From positions 1 to 64,000 of the forward strand of contig OZ025679.1 of the NCBI GenBank assembly GCA_964019335.1: a stretch of 64,000 bases of DNA, written 5' to 3'. Position 1 is the first letter of the stretch, and every line of letters begins with the position of its first letter. Below are positions 42,401-51,822 of this stretch, one piece after another. Under the pieces are notes generated by a model, which was not told the DNA's origin, did no database searches, and saw nothing but the letters and a program-made list of their open reading frames with translations. The translations under genes and the position numbers were made by a program. This stretch comes from Diplonema japonicum. Lineage: Eukaryota; Euglenozoa; Diplonemea; Diplonemida; Diplonemidae.

Positions 42401-43630
42401 CTCTACAACGGGGGTGGGCAGTACAACTTGGTGTCTCTGTGCATCACGGGGATCCCCACGTGGATCAACGCCATGTACAGCATCAAGAAGATGGTCTACG
42501 ACCAGGAGTCTGCTGTGACGTCACTCCCCGAGCTTGTCGAATGCCTCATCTGCGACTGGGGGCACAACATGGTGGAGCCCTTCCATAGCGCTTTACTGGG
42601 CAAGGGCAGGACTGAGGCCAGAGCTGAGAGATGGAAGAGGCTCCGTGAAATCGCGGACGCCCTCCCTAAGTTCGGCCGTGGGAACCCTGAGGTGGACAAG
42701 CTGGCACAGGAACTCATCGGCAAGCTTTGCGATATTGTGCTGAACTCATACCGTAAGCCCGCTCTGGCCTCTACCAAGGACAGCATCAACCGTTTAACGG
42801 AAAAGTTCGGCACCGAGGAGAACCCCTTCGGCGGCTTCCAGGTGCAAGTGGGGTGTGCCACCTTTGAGAACTACGTGGGCTTCGGGATCGGAGCAGGTGC
42901 CAGTGCAGAGGGCAGGCGCAACAATCAAACACTTTCATCCGACCTGTCGCCGTCGCCAAGTCTTGTGGACAAGCCTGTGGACCATCAAGCTTGTTCTTTC
43001 GTAGACGCCCTGCAGGGGTACACATCGACCGACATCGACAAGTTGACGCAGGGCGCTATGACAGACTTCAACATCGAGGAGAGCTTCCCTCTGGAGGACC
43101 TTGTTCAGGTGCTGCGCAAGTTCTCGGAGGGTTTAGGCCCCAACATGATGACCATCACAACTGCAGACCCTGCCACCTTCGAGGACGCATGCACGGACCC
43201 TGAAGGGTACGACCTGCTGCGCGTCCGCATGGGTGGCTGGACTGAGTTCTTTACGTCACTAAACCCGGACAACCAAGAGCAGCATAGGAGGCGACCCCTC
43301 TCGACGCCAAGCGGTGCTTCGACCAGCCACCTGAAGGCCAAGAGGAAGACCAACGCTGCCATGGTGGAGCACGTCGTGGAAAGCAGTGTTGTGCTGCAGG
43401 CGGCAGTCGAACCTGAGGACAAGGTGCTGAAGGCGCTGGAGAGGACAACGGAAGCATTGATGTTGTCTGCGAAGACTGCTGATACCTTGAACGCAAAGAT
43501 CACAGAACTGGAGGAAACCGCAAAGGAGGACAAGAAAAAGACTAAGAAGAAGAAGAAGAAGACCCTTAGTAGCAGCACCAAAAAGACCGGAGCCGAACCA
43601 AAGAAACCCCTTGGTAGCAGCAGGAAGTAG
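39406..43630 (+). CDS. Fusion of a DyP-type peroxidase and a glycyl radical enzyme
   Basis: 1396 aa, exons 39406-40327 and 40362-43630, joined in frame by a 34-nt intron (GTATG...ACAG). Residues about 1-350 are a YfeX-like DyP peroxidase: proximal haem His at 258 (RAHIKCARG), distal Arg at 276 (VLRLGLPFG), GGSFVVAQRF and IGRTVGPN. The GxxDG motif reads GCRFA at 181, so its acid is missing. From about 400 the chain is a glycyl radical enzyme: EVIVGQLPNL, GHVVPGHQKLLDMG, thiyl Cys 878 in DGCYEPLFSGK (a C-x-E site as in diol dehydratases and choline lyase, not the CC of pyruvate formate-lyase), GAGASAEGRR, and the glycyl site RMGGWTEFF (Gly 1266). A 130-residue Lys-rich tail follows. No activating enzyme is in the window. 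Start: 9 nt after the acceptor TTATTATCGCAG. Confidence 0.93.
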
Positions 43631-44411
43631 CTTTCTCATCCTACTCCCATTCCTCCATCCCCTCATTCTCCCCACGATCGATTACAAACTGGTGGTGGTT
43701 GCCTTAGCAACAGCGCAGCAGTTGACGTCGCCTCTTGGCGGATGCGTGCATCGCCCTGCAGCGCAACCTTTCCTCGCCACTCACCAGTTTTTTCTTCTTT
43801 TTTTTTTCTTTTTTTTTTTTTTTTTTTTGCCAACGTTCATTAATAAAGAATGCATTGCCCAACAATACTGGGCAATGGAGAAGAAAGTTGTTATGCTGCA
43901 ATGTGACCTTTGAAACGGTGCAGTGGGAGAACGTGCATTTTAGCAGTTCTCCCCCTCCCCTTTTTCTTTTTCTCCACCCCCCCCCCCCCCCCCTGTTGTT
44001 CACCAGTCCACTCCCTACTTTGTCCTCCGTGCATACAATGCAAAAGAAGAACAATAAATACAACTGCTCTTTCCCAAAGTTCAGAAAGCCTTTTGGTACC
44101 TGGTTGGATATCTCACAACCACCCGTTAGCTTTATGACTTACAACAACCCTGTGCTCCTAACGTTTTATTTTCTTTTCCATTTTTTTTTTAAAAAAATAT
44201 TTGAAGGGTTTAACTAAAAAAAAAGAGGGTTTCTTGATCTGTGAGACCAACAACAAGACGGTCACGTTAAAAAGATATTATTCTTCATACTTCTTTTTTT
44301 GTTCCCTCTGCCCCCCCCCCCCCCCCCCCTTCAAACTCTCCATTCTTTTCACCCCCCTTTTTTTTTACTCATTACAAAAAAACCCGTACCACAGGAAGGA
44401 AGGTTGGGACA
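43631..44411. other. Homopolymer-rich spacer
   Basis: 781 bases with T runs near 43799-43828, C runs near 43977-43993 and 44311-44329, and a hairpin with arms ATTGCCCA/TGGGCAAT at about 43855-43877. No gene seen. It ends in the acceptor CGTACCACAG, 18 nt before the ceramide synthase ATG. Confidence 0.6.
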
Positions 44412-44470
44412 ATGGGTAGTGTGCCGCACGATCAGCTGCCGAATGTGTTGGCAGACCATGGGTATGGCAA

Positions 44471-44512
<42 letters not shown>

Positions 44513-47500
44513 TTTAAGTGAAGATAAGATAGCATTATTTCACGCGTGGTGGCAGGGGGTTTAACGAGTAGGGATCTTAATATCCCGTTTACTTCACTCG
44601 CTGCGCTCGTGAAGTAAAAAGCTACGAGTTAAACTTGCCACCACAAGTGGAATAATGCTCTTATTTTCACTAATACGTTGTTTTATTAACAAGAGCCGGG
44701 TTTGAAAGGGTGGGAGGTTACAGGGTTACAACAGGTGAAAGTGAGATTTGGGTTACAAAGTGTCGTTGCTAAATTTCAGTTTGTGCGACTCTTTTGTCCT
44801 CATCCCGCTTGCAAACATGCAAGCTGCATATGCTTGACACACTATGTTGTAGGGGTCGCTGAATTTCATTGCCAGATACTCTTTCATTTGTTCCTGACTA
44901 AACACCGAAGCTTTTTTCACCTCATGGCCTTCTTCAAAGCGCTTCAAAAGAAGTGCAACCCTGGGAAAGTTCTGCATTTTTTACCGAAGTTTCGTTGGAT
45001 GATGGCGTTGATCTTGCTGTAACTTGCCCAAATTGTCCTTCATATCTTGGAAATACTATACTAACTCGTCTTCCGTCGGGCTTTTCGATCTTGTTGTTCT
45101 GAAGTTGTGAAAAGAGCAAAAGCGGTGCCACTCTGCTTCGTAAGTGCTGGCGTTCATGATCTTCGACGCCCGCCTTTGTATCCTTCGCCTTTTTGCCCAT
45201 TGCCTTGGGCTTCCTTCTTATTGTAAAAATAGGTGAAATAGGTGAAATTAGGCCCAGGAGTGAAATAATGTTACATTATTTCACGCTCGAACATTATTTC
45301 ACTCCTGGGCCTAATTTCAAGGTAAACTGGGAGTGAAAATAAAGCTGGGAGTGACATAATTTAAAATCTTATTTTCACTCCCACCCTTGAAAACCCGGCT
45401 CGAGTTATTATATAAAAAAAAAAAAAAAGCTCTACCGGTGTGTGGCTGATGATCCAGCAGGTTCTCTTCAACACCCACGAGAGAGCAAGCTACCCGGAAA
45501 ACTGGGAGCTCCTGACATCCATAGTGTTCTTCGCAATGTGGGTCGTGTTAAGAAAAGCTGCATTTAAGACCTGTTTGCTGAGAATGGCCAGGTCCATGGG
45601 TGCTCCTGTATGCCTCAAGAAACACTAACATCAACCCAACTCAGGACGAAGGTGAGGAATACAAGTGGGCAGTTCTTGCCTGGAATGGTGTGTTCCACAC
45701 ATGGTCGACTGTGTTCCTGCTGGAGTGGCTGCCCCTCCACAGGTGGTACTGGCACACGGAGTGGGTGTGGGAGAACATCAACGACCCCAAGCCGCAAAGA
45801 ATGGAACTCGAGATGAAGTGCTTTTACATGCTCCAGCTAGGGTACCACTTCCAGAGCTTGTTCTGGCATTTCACAGAAGAGAGGCGTACGGACTTCATGA
45901 CAATGATGATCCATCATGTTGTGACTGTATGTGGGAAAATATAAAAAATGCACAAAAAAAAAAAAAATTAGGTGATCTTGATATTGGGCAGTTACATGAA
46001 CTCCTTCTGCCGCATTGGGATGCTGGTGCTGCTGGTTCACGATGCCAGTGATATCCCTGTCACTCTCACGAAATGCTTCCACATGTGTCATTGGAAGAAG
46101 CTCGCACACTGTTTCTTCGTTGTTATGGTTGTTGTGTGGTTTTACTACAGGCTGTTCCTCTATCCCACTTGGGTTATCCACTCCGTTGTGTATTACCCAC
46201 CAGTATGGGGGGGGTGACGAATAATAATAACTTGTTCATAAGATAGCTACTTATTGCCAACACAAATTATGAGTCATTATTTAACTCGAGTTCCCTCGTG
46301 CAAAAAAAACGGTAACGAGAGTTAAATAATGGCTCATTTGGCGGCAAGTAAGTCGTTTTATTTCACTCTTCGTCATTTGAGTCACTCACTCTTCACTGCT
46401 TTCACTGCTGTTTTTTTTTCACGCAGGTCAGCCTTTTTGGGGATTTTCCTAAGGTAATATGGGGTTGCTATTTCGCTGTGGCATTTTAAAGGGGAAGTAA
46501 AGCACTTAATCCCACTTTTAAGAGCTGGAATGGCCTTAGATGGCCAAAAATAGTCAAAATACCCCGTCCCCAAAAAGATGTTTCAAGGGGTTGGGTACAT
46601 TTTTTTCTACGACAAGACCCATTATTTCACTCTGAAGCCCCATAATTTAACTCGAAAATCTCATAATTTAACCATCTACCAACGGACCATTTTTGCCCAC
46701 CAGGTAAATTTTCAAAACTGCAAAAAAAAACTATTCTAGCGCAACGCTGGGGCTATATGCACCCGGAAATGCCTCCAGATGTCCCAATTCTAGAGAGGGT
46801 GCCCACAGCAGGGCCCACTCCCACAACATTTCAAAAATATCGTTCCCGAAGTGCTCGAGAGGGGGTACAAAAAACAAGTCAAAAAAATCGACTGTAAAAT
46901 TCTATAAAAAGCTATTTAAGCCCTTCTTGACGCGGTTCGTACGTGCCCCAGGGCTGGGGGACTTCTTTTTTTGACCCCGAGAGGGGTTTCTGGGGGGTAT
47001 CCCCGGCAAGGTGGTAGTCTTTGAAGCCCAGAGTCACGCAAAGTTGTACCAAGCAGGCTGAACACTGAAATAGGGGTCTTTTCGACTTGCAATGCTTGCA
47101 CCGCACGTTGCGGGGAAATGGTCCCAGAAGGTACTGTCGCGTCGCATTGGGGCCTCAGGGCACTCGTTCTGTGTTTCGGGGCATGGCATTGGGGCAGCCT
47201 GCTCTGTAGTTGACTTTAGCTGTTGTTTGGGCAGCCTCCCTAGTAGCCCTTCGATGACTGCCTCTTTGAGGCGTGAATCCACTGTCGTTCATACTCAGGG
47301 TGTTGGGGGGCAATGCTTTTTTCCAAACAAGCCAGGCATTTGCCAGAGATTTATCTAACAAGTACGAAAATACTTTCAGGGGCCACTTCGAAGTCATAAG
47401 GGTGCGTTTATGGCGTTTTGTCACAGCGTCACCCAGCGTCGGTTCCGCCCATTGCGGTGTTGTAAATATGCACTTGGTGGGGAGCGGGATGTCCTTTCTG

Positions 47501-49626
47501 GAGGGCCTCCGGCTTTCATTCTCTTTTGGCCGACACGCCAAATTTGACTTCACCAGAACATCCAACGTCGACAGAAAGCGCACAGGCTTGATTGCATGCC
47601 ACGTTGTGGTGCAAAGGATGCTCGTGTGCTGGTGGAACTGGGTGTCTCCACAGGGTGCGCGTCCTTGGGCTTGCGGCCTCGCTTCTTTGGGGCATCCGTG
47701 AGTGATCTCCGGGAGGCCTTCGCGATAGGTAGAAGTCAGCACGCTTGTTTGTTTCGCTGTGGGAACACAGATTTCCCAGAATAGTCAAAAAGCGGTCTCT
47801 TGACATGACGGTGGCGTACCCAGGGGTGTGGTTGAGAGGCGTGGAGCCAGTGTGCCAGTAGTCAGAATAATCTGGCTTGATATCCAAGTCCATCGACAAA
47901 AGGGCACCTAGGAAGGTATGCAGAGCATTTGCCACATTGTTCGAAGTTATGACCCGAATAACGTTTGGGACGAGCATTTGGGAGAATATATGGAATGGCG
48001 TTGAGCCTCTGATGTCAAAACAGGGTCCACAAGGATTCCGATCTTCACGAAACCGGATGCCTTCCAACTCCTCCGGCTTTGCCGTCCAATCACCCTGCTG
48101 TGACTCGGAATCGGTCGAATTCGAATCAGAATCACTGTCCGTATCAAAATTGCATAATAGGGATGAGCCATCAGTGCTACCATCACTCATAATGTCCTCT
48201 TCCGGCCTCTTTCTGGGTGCCCTTTTTTGAAGTGATTTTTAAGGGTAAATTTAGGCTGGCGTTTTTTTTTATTTTTTCATTTTCTTACAAAGTTAGGGCA
48301 GCATTTAGTTTATATTTTTCATATTTTCCGCGCAGGACCCCGGATGCGAGAAGTGTCCGGGCTGTATTGCATTGAAAGCCCTTTGCGCAAAAGATTTTTT
48401 TTCAAATCGTCTCTATAAAGACGCTCGTTGGTAGATGGTTAACTAGTTAAATTATGGCGATTTCGCGTTAAATTATGAGGCCCCTAGTGAGTGAAGAAAA
48501 TGACGAAGAGTGAAATAAAGTAATTTTATCTGATAGTTTAGAAATTGATCACTTTCTCGGTCACTCCGCGTGACCGAGAAAGTGGGCCAAAAACTCAAAA
48601 CCAAATTATGAGCTATCAACTGTCAATAATAGCTATCAAATTATGAAAAACGGCCTATTTTCAGCTGATTCAGGCAGAAGTGCGGGGGCCCTACACATTT
48701 TTAGTCCCCCGGACAACCCTGTTGACCTGTGACATTGCACCTTTCCAGGTTGTAGTTCTCCGTTACACGAAGACCCCCGAAGAAACCGCATACAAACAGC
48801 ACGGTACAGCAAGAAGCAGTTCAGCGGCCCAGACATGAGCTCCTCGAAATCCTCCCGTTTGAAAGTAGATGCTTTCGTCTTTGGGGGCCCTTGTTCTTCA
48901 GCACGCTTGCAAAAAAGTTTGACACGGTCCCATTCCCCAACCTTCTGGTTGCACTTTTCCTTTAAAACTGCCCTTATCTGGGAGTACTTGGTTCAAAGAG
49001 AAGAAGGGGCAGCGCCGTTTTTCTTCAGCTTCCTAAGATGAGCGAGAATGTCATCTTCAGTCGGTTCTTCGTCTTCCCACGAAAGTCAGCCCATGTTTTC
49101 AAGTACTGTGTTTTGCTTATTTCGGGTAGAAGACTCTCTTCCTTCTTCGTTTTCGGCATTTGATGTTTTTATTTTTGATGATCTTGAGCTCAAATGTTTA
49201 AAAAAGAATTTCACTCTGCCCCCAATAATGTCACTTTCCCCCCTATAATTTGGCAGCCACGGGCCATCAACACCTAATACCTGCCCATAATTGAGCTATC
49301 AAATTATAGCCCCGGATTATCAAATTATGAGAGGGGGGGTAATCAGATTATAGGGGGGGTTAGGAGTGAAGAAATTCCTGAACTATCAGATAAAAAAAAA
49401 AAACGGAACAAAAAAAAAAAAACAGCCGGGCCAATATGGGATCGTGTGGATATTGTTCACCCTCCTTATGTGTGTCCTTTTTATCTTGCACGTGTGGTGG
49501 TTCCATCTCTTCATGAAAATCGCCTTCGGTATTGCCAAGAACGGATCAGGTGAGGACCTAACGGAAGAACGCGAAGCAGCCAAGGCCAAGCTCCGAAACG
49601 ACATCGAATCAGGCCGCGCCGACTAG
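44412..49626 (+). CDS. Ceramide synthase (LAG1/TLC family), two introns carrying transposon remnants
   Basis: 313 aa in five exons: 44412-44461, 45430-45607, 45645-45926, 45972-46202 and 49426-49626. Introns are 968, 37, 45 and 3223 nt. All joins keep frame and use GTATG donors, and the two giant introns end in the usual A-rich acceptors. The TLC domain has several membrane helices and the Lag1 motif (ERRTDFMTMMIHHVVTV, with the active-site HH), followed by VLLVHDASDIPV. The last exon supplies the final helix (ILFTLLMCVLFILHVWW) and an acidic/basic tail. It acylates sphingoid bases in the ER. Without the transposon-derived DNA the two long introns would be close to normal size, so coding capacity looks intact. 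Confidence 0.9.
44518..44670. repeat. Fold-back repeat inside ceramide synthase intron 1
   Basis: Arms of about 55 bp face each other: GTGAAGATAAGATAGCATTA ... at 44518 and its near-complement ending at 44670 (AATAATGCTCTTATTTTCAC). The arms share the GTGGTGGCA and GTTTAAC blocks. A second, smaller hairpin (TTCACTCGCTGCGCTCGTGAA) sits at the tip. Confidence 0.8.
44684..45412 (-). mobile_element. Decayed element with a tyrosine-recombinase-like fragment
   Basis: Inverted ends of about 33 bp (TATTAACAAGAGCCGGGTTT at 44684 and its near-complement at 45379-45410) bound 0.73 kb. On the minus strand two overlapping frames (45200-44934 and 44977-44753) read, across a frameshift, a helical segment ending in YAACMFASGMRTKESHKL. 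This resembles the box-I Arg region of tyrosine recombinases (tGlRisEl...). The box-II H-x-x-R and Tyr are not seen. It may be a remnant of a Crypton-like element; the class is uncertain. Confidence 0.5.
45244..45318. repeat. Perfect 29-bp inverted repeat (hairpin)
   Basis: Bases 45244-45272 (GAAATTAGGCCCAGGAGTGA...) are the exact complement of 45290-45318, with a 17-nt loop. The arms contain GTGAAATAAT, the motif that recurs in the other hairpins and in the ends of the element in intron 4. Confidence 0.9.
46249..46353. repeat. Inverted repeat beside the piggyBac-like element
   Basis: Arms of about 38 bp (ACTTATTGCC ... ATTATTTAACTC at 46249-46288 and its near-complement at 46316-46353) with a short loop containing an A run. 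It lies at the 5' edge of the intron-4 insertion. Confidence 0.75.
46356..48520 (-). mobile_element. Decayed piggyBac-like DNA transposon inside ceramide synthase intron 4
   Basis: Inverted termini of about 35 bp (TTTTATTTCACTCTTCGTCA at 46356 and the near-complement ending at 48520) bound 2.17 kb. The minus strand carries transposase fragments: an N-terminal part (48190 to about 47730) with an acidic lead and a piggyBac-type block (GSTPFHIFSQML, YWHTGSTPLNHTPGYATVMS), a C-terminal part in another frame (about 47740-47155), and a Cys-rich zinc-binding end (RCKHCKSKRPLFQCSACLV) near 47105-46912. The stretch that should hold the catalytic Asp triad is missing and the frame is broken, so it cannot encode active transposase. 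Confidence 0.75.
48525..49394. mobile_element. Second inverted-repeat-bounded segment abutting the piggyBac-like element
   Basis: Ends TTTATCTGATAGTTTAG (48525) and the near-complement CTGAACTATCAGATAAA (ending 49394) bound 870 bp with no convincing coding sequence. A perfect hairpin (CACTTTCTCGGTCAC, 5-nt loop, complement) lies at about 48550-48584. Several copies of CAAATTATGA/ATCAAATTAT occur inside. It may be a MITE or the outer part of a nested element. Confidence 0.55.
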
Positions 49627-49811
49627 CAAGTGTAAGCTGAGGGAAAGACAATAGATATTTTTTTAGTCAAAAGAAAAAAAAAATGTTTTCCCCGTATCCT
49701 TTTTTTTTTCTTTTTTTTTCTTTTTTTTTTTCTTTTTTCTTTTTTTTCTTTTTTTTTTCTCTTGTCTTTGACCTGTCTCCCCCTCTTTTTTTTTTTTCTT
49801 TTTTTTCGGAA
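49627..49811. other. Poly-T-rich spacer after ceramide synthase
   Basis: 3' UTR and a long tract of T runs broken by single C residues (about 49700-49805). No gene seen. Confidence 0.6.
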
Positions 49812-49815
49812 TTAA

Positions 49816-50210
49816 CCCTTAGACGCCCAGGGGGGGGGGGGGGTAATTGATTTTCGAAAATTTTCAATTTTGGGTCTTTGTTGGCATTGGGTCAAACATG
49901 CTGAGTCTTGAGGTTATTTTTTGATTCGAGGTACGCATTTGAAAGATTTGAAAGATTAAGTCAAAAATCATGGAAAAATCATGAAAATCCGGAAAATACC
50001 CATTTTTGGTGTCACCCAGTGTCTCGGCACGTTCTGGGATGAAGTTATGAGGTTTCAGATGGATACAAATAGCGCATTTAACGCAGATTTTCAATATCTT
50101 TCCATTCCATCTTTTTTTTTATGAAAACCAATCCGAGGCTTTGGTCTAGATGACCACAGAACAATTACACCTATTAACTGCTTCTACAGAAGCAGTTGGG
50201 CGTTTAAGGG
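49816..50210. mobile_element. piggyBac-type MITE with TTAA target duplications
   Basis: The element starts CCCTTAGACGCCCA and ends TGGGCGTTTAAGGG, a 14-bp inverted repeat with one mismatch. It is flanked on both sides by TTAA (49812-49815 and 50211-50214). A TTAA duplication with ends beginning CCC is the hallmark of the piggyBac superfamily. It is 395 bp long and has no coding sequence. A G run lies just inside the left end and a small hairpin CTGCTTCTACAGAAGCAG near the right end. Confidence 0.85.
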
Positions 50211-50214
50211 TTAA

Positions 50215-50285
50215 AAAAAAAAAATAAATATCAAGAAAATAGGAGGAGAGAAATAAAATAAAAAGAGAATCGTATCAGGTGAAGG

Positions 50286-50321
<36 letters not shown>

Positions 50322-51010
50322 AAGAAACAATTCTCAACTAACTAGAGCGACTACTACTAGATCTTGTAGTGGAATAGAAGAAAAAAAAAGATCAAAACTG
50401 AAAACGGAAGAAGAAGAAAAAAAAGAGAAATGAAAGTTATCCCTCTCCGTTGTGCTGGGCAATGCAGAGGAGAGGGGCTGCATCATGTCAAATGTGTGAG
50501 TGGTGATAAAAAGGTGGAATATGATTAAAAAACGATGATTTGGCCTACCCTCTGCATTGCACATTATGCCTAACCCACCACTCTCTGGCTGTTGTGTTTC
50601 TTGTCCAAAATGGTGACCTTCCCCCCCTCCCTCTTTTTTTACCCTTTGTGTCTTTCTTTCTCAAGTATTCCAACCACACACACAAATTCTTCTCTTTGTT
50701 CTATCACTTTTTTATTTTTATTTTTTATTTTCATACCTCCTTTCCTTACAGCTCCACCTCGTCCGTGCTTTCCCATTTTTTTTTTTACCCCCTTTTTTTT
50801 TATTCCTCCCGCCATCTCCAACAAGAAAGAATGGAGAACATTAAAAAAAAAAAAAAAAAACTGTCACATAAAAAAAAAAAAAAAAAATCACGAATTTGCT
50901 GGTTTGCCATTTGTCTCGTTCGCCATGCCTTCTCAATCAGGGGTCTATGAGAAGGAACGTAAGGGGGCGCTTGCCAGCTAACTGCAATATAAAAAAAAAA
51001 AGTTCTTGTC

Positions 51011-51041
<31 letters not shown>

Positions 51042-51045
51042 TAAA
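50215..51045. other. Homopolymer-rich spacer
   Basis: A/T runs near 50284-50320, 50841-50860, 50870-50887, 50991-51001 and 51011-51036. No gene seen. Confidence 0.6.
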
Positions 51046-51425
51046 ATGGAAGCCAAGGTCTTACATATCATCGCCGCTTCCCTGGCTCTGCTGAGTTGGA
51101 TATTCCAAATAGTGGCAATGGCAGGAAGCACTGCCATGTGGAGCACCGACAATGATGTGAGCAAAGGGTGCGGGCTGTTCTCGTGTGATGGACCTGCCGT
51201 GTGTTCATGCAAGAGCACAGGCTGTGCGGAGTGTCCTCTGAGCCAGACATGCCCCGACAAGGTCACTGAAGGTCACTGCGAAGACCTCGCAGGGCATATC
51301 TCTGTGGCAGAGGCTTTCTCTGTTGTGGCCATTTTAGCAATGACTTTCGCACTCTTCCTGTGCATCCTGAAGCTCACTCCTATTGCCAAAAAAATCCCTG
51401 AAGGGGTATGAGAGTGATAAGTTGG

Positions 51426-51462
<37 letters not shown>

Positions 51463-51822
51463 CCACAGTGCATGAACACGCTGCAGTGCGCCCACATCAC
51501 GTCGGCCATCTTGTCCCTCATCACCTTTGCCTTGGTGGCTGCTTCTTACGACAGGGTATGGCAAAAGAAGGGGGAAAAAAAAAAAAAAAAAAAAACATTT
51601 CTTCCAGGAATTCTGCGGGTGCAAGGTTAAAGAGAACAGCTACGCGGAGTCAAGCCTCTCATACGGGTTTGCTTTCCTTGTCATCAACATGGTCTTCCAG
51701 ATCATTGCTGCGGTGCTTGCTGGAGCATCACAGGTATGGGCGAGATTTTAAAAAAAAAAAAAAAAAAAAAAAAGGCGATGGAAGGCTCGAGTGGAGGTGA
51801 CTACAATTCGTACTCGTCTTAG
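51046..51822 (+). CDS. Four-TM Cys-rich membrane protein (claudin/amastin-like)
   Basis: 206 aa in four exons: 51046-51405, 51469-51555, 51608-51733 and 51775-51822. Introns are 63, 52 and 41 nt, and each contains a poly-A run of 20 or more just before the acceptor. Four hydrophobic helices: LHIIAASLALLSWIFQIVAM, FSVVAILAMTFALFLCILKL, SAILSLITFALVAAS and YGFAFLVINMVFQIIAAVLA. The first loop is Cys-rich (CGLFSCDGPAVCSCKSTGC). Topology and size fit the claudin/amastin tetraspan group; amastins are surface proteins known from trypanosomatids. The C-terminus is a short Ser/Gly/Tyr tail. Confidence 0.75.

Noticed and set aside
46912-48190. Functional piggyBac transposase
   Set aside because: Frames are broken and the catalytic core is missing, so only a remnant is annotated.
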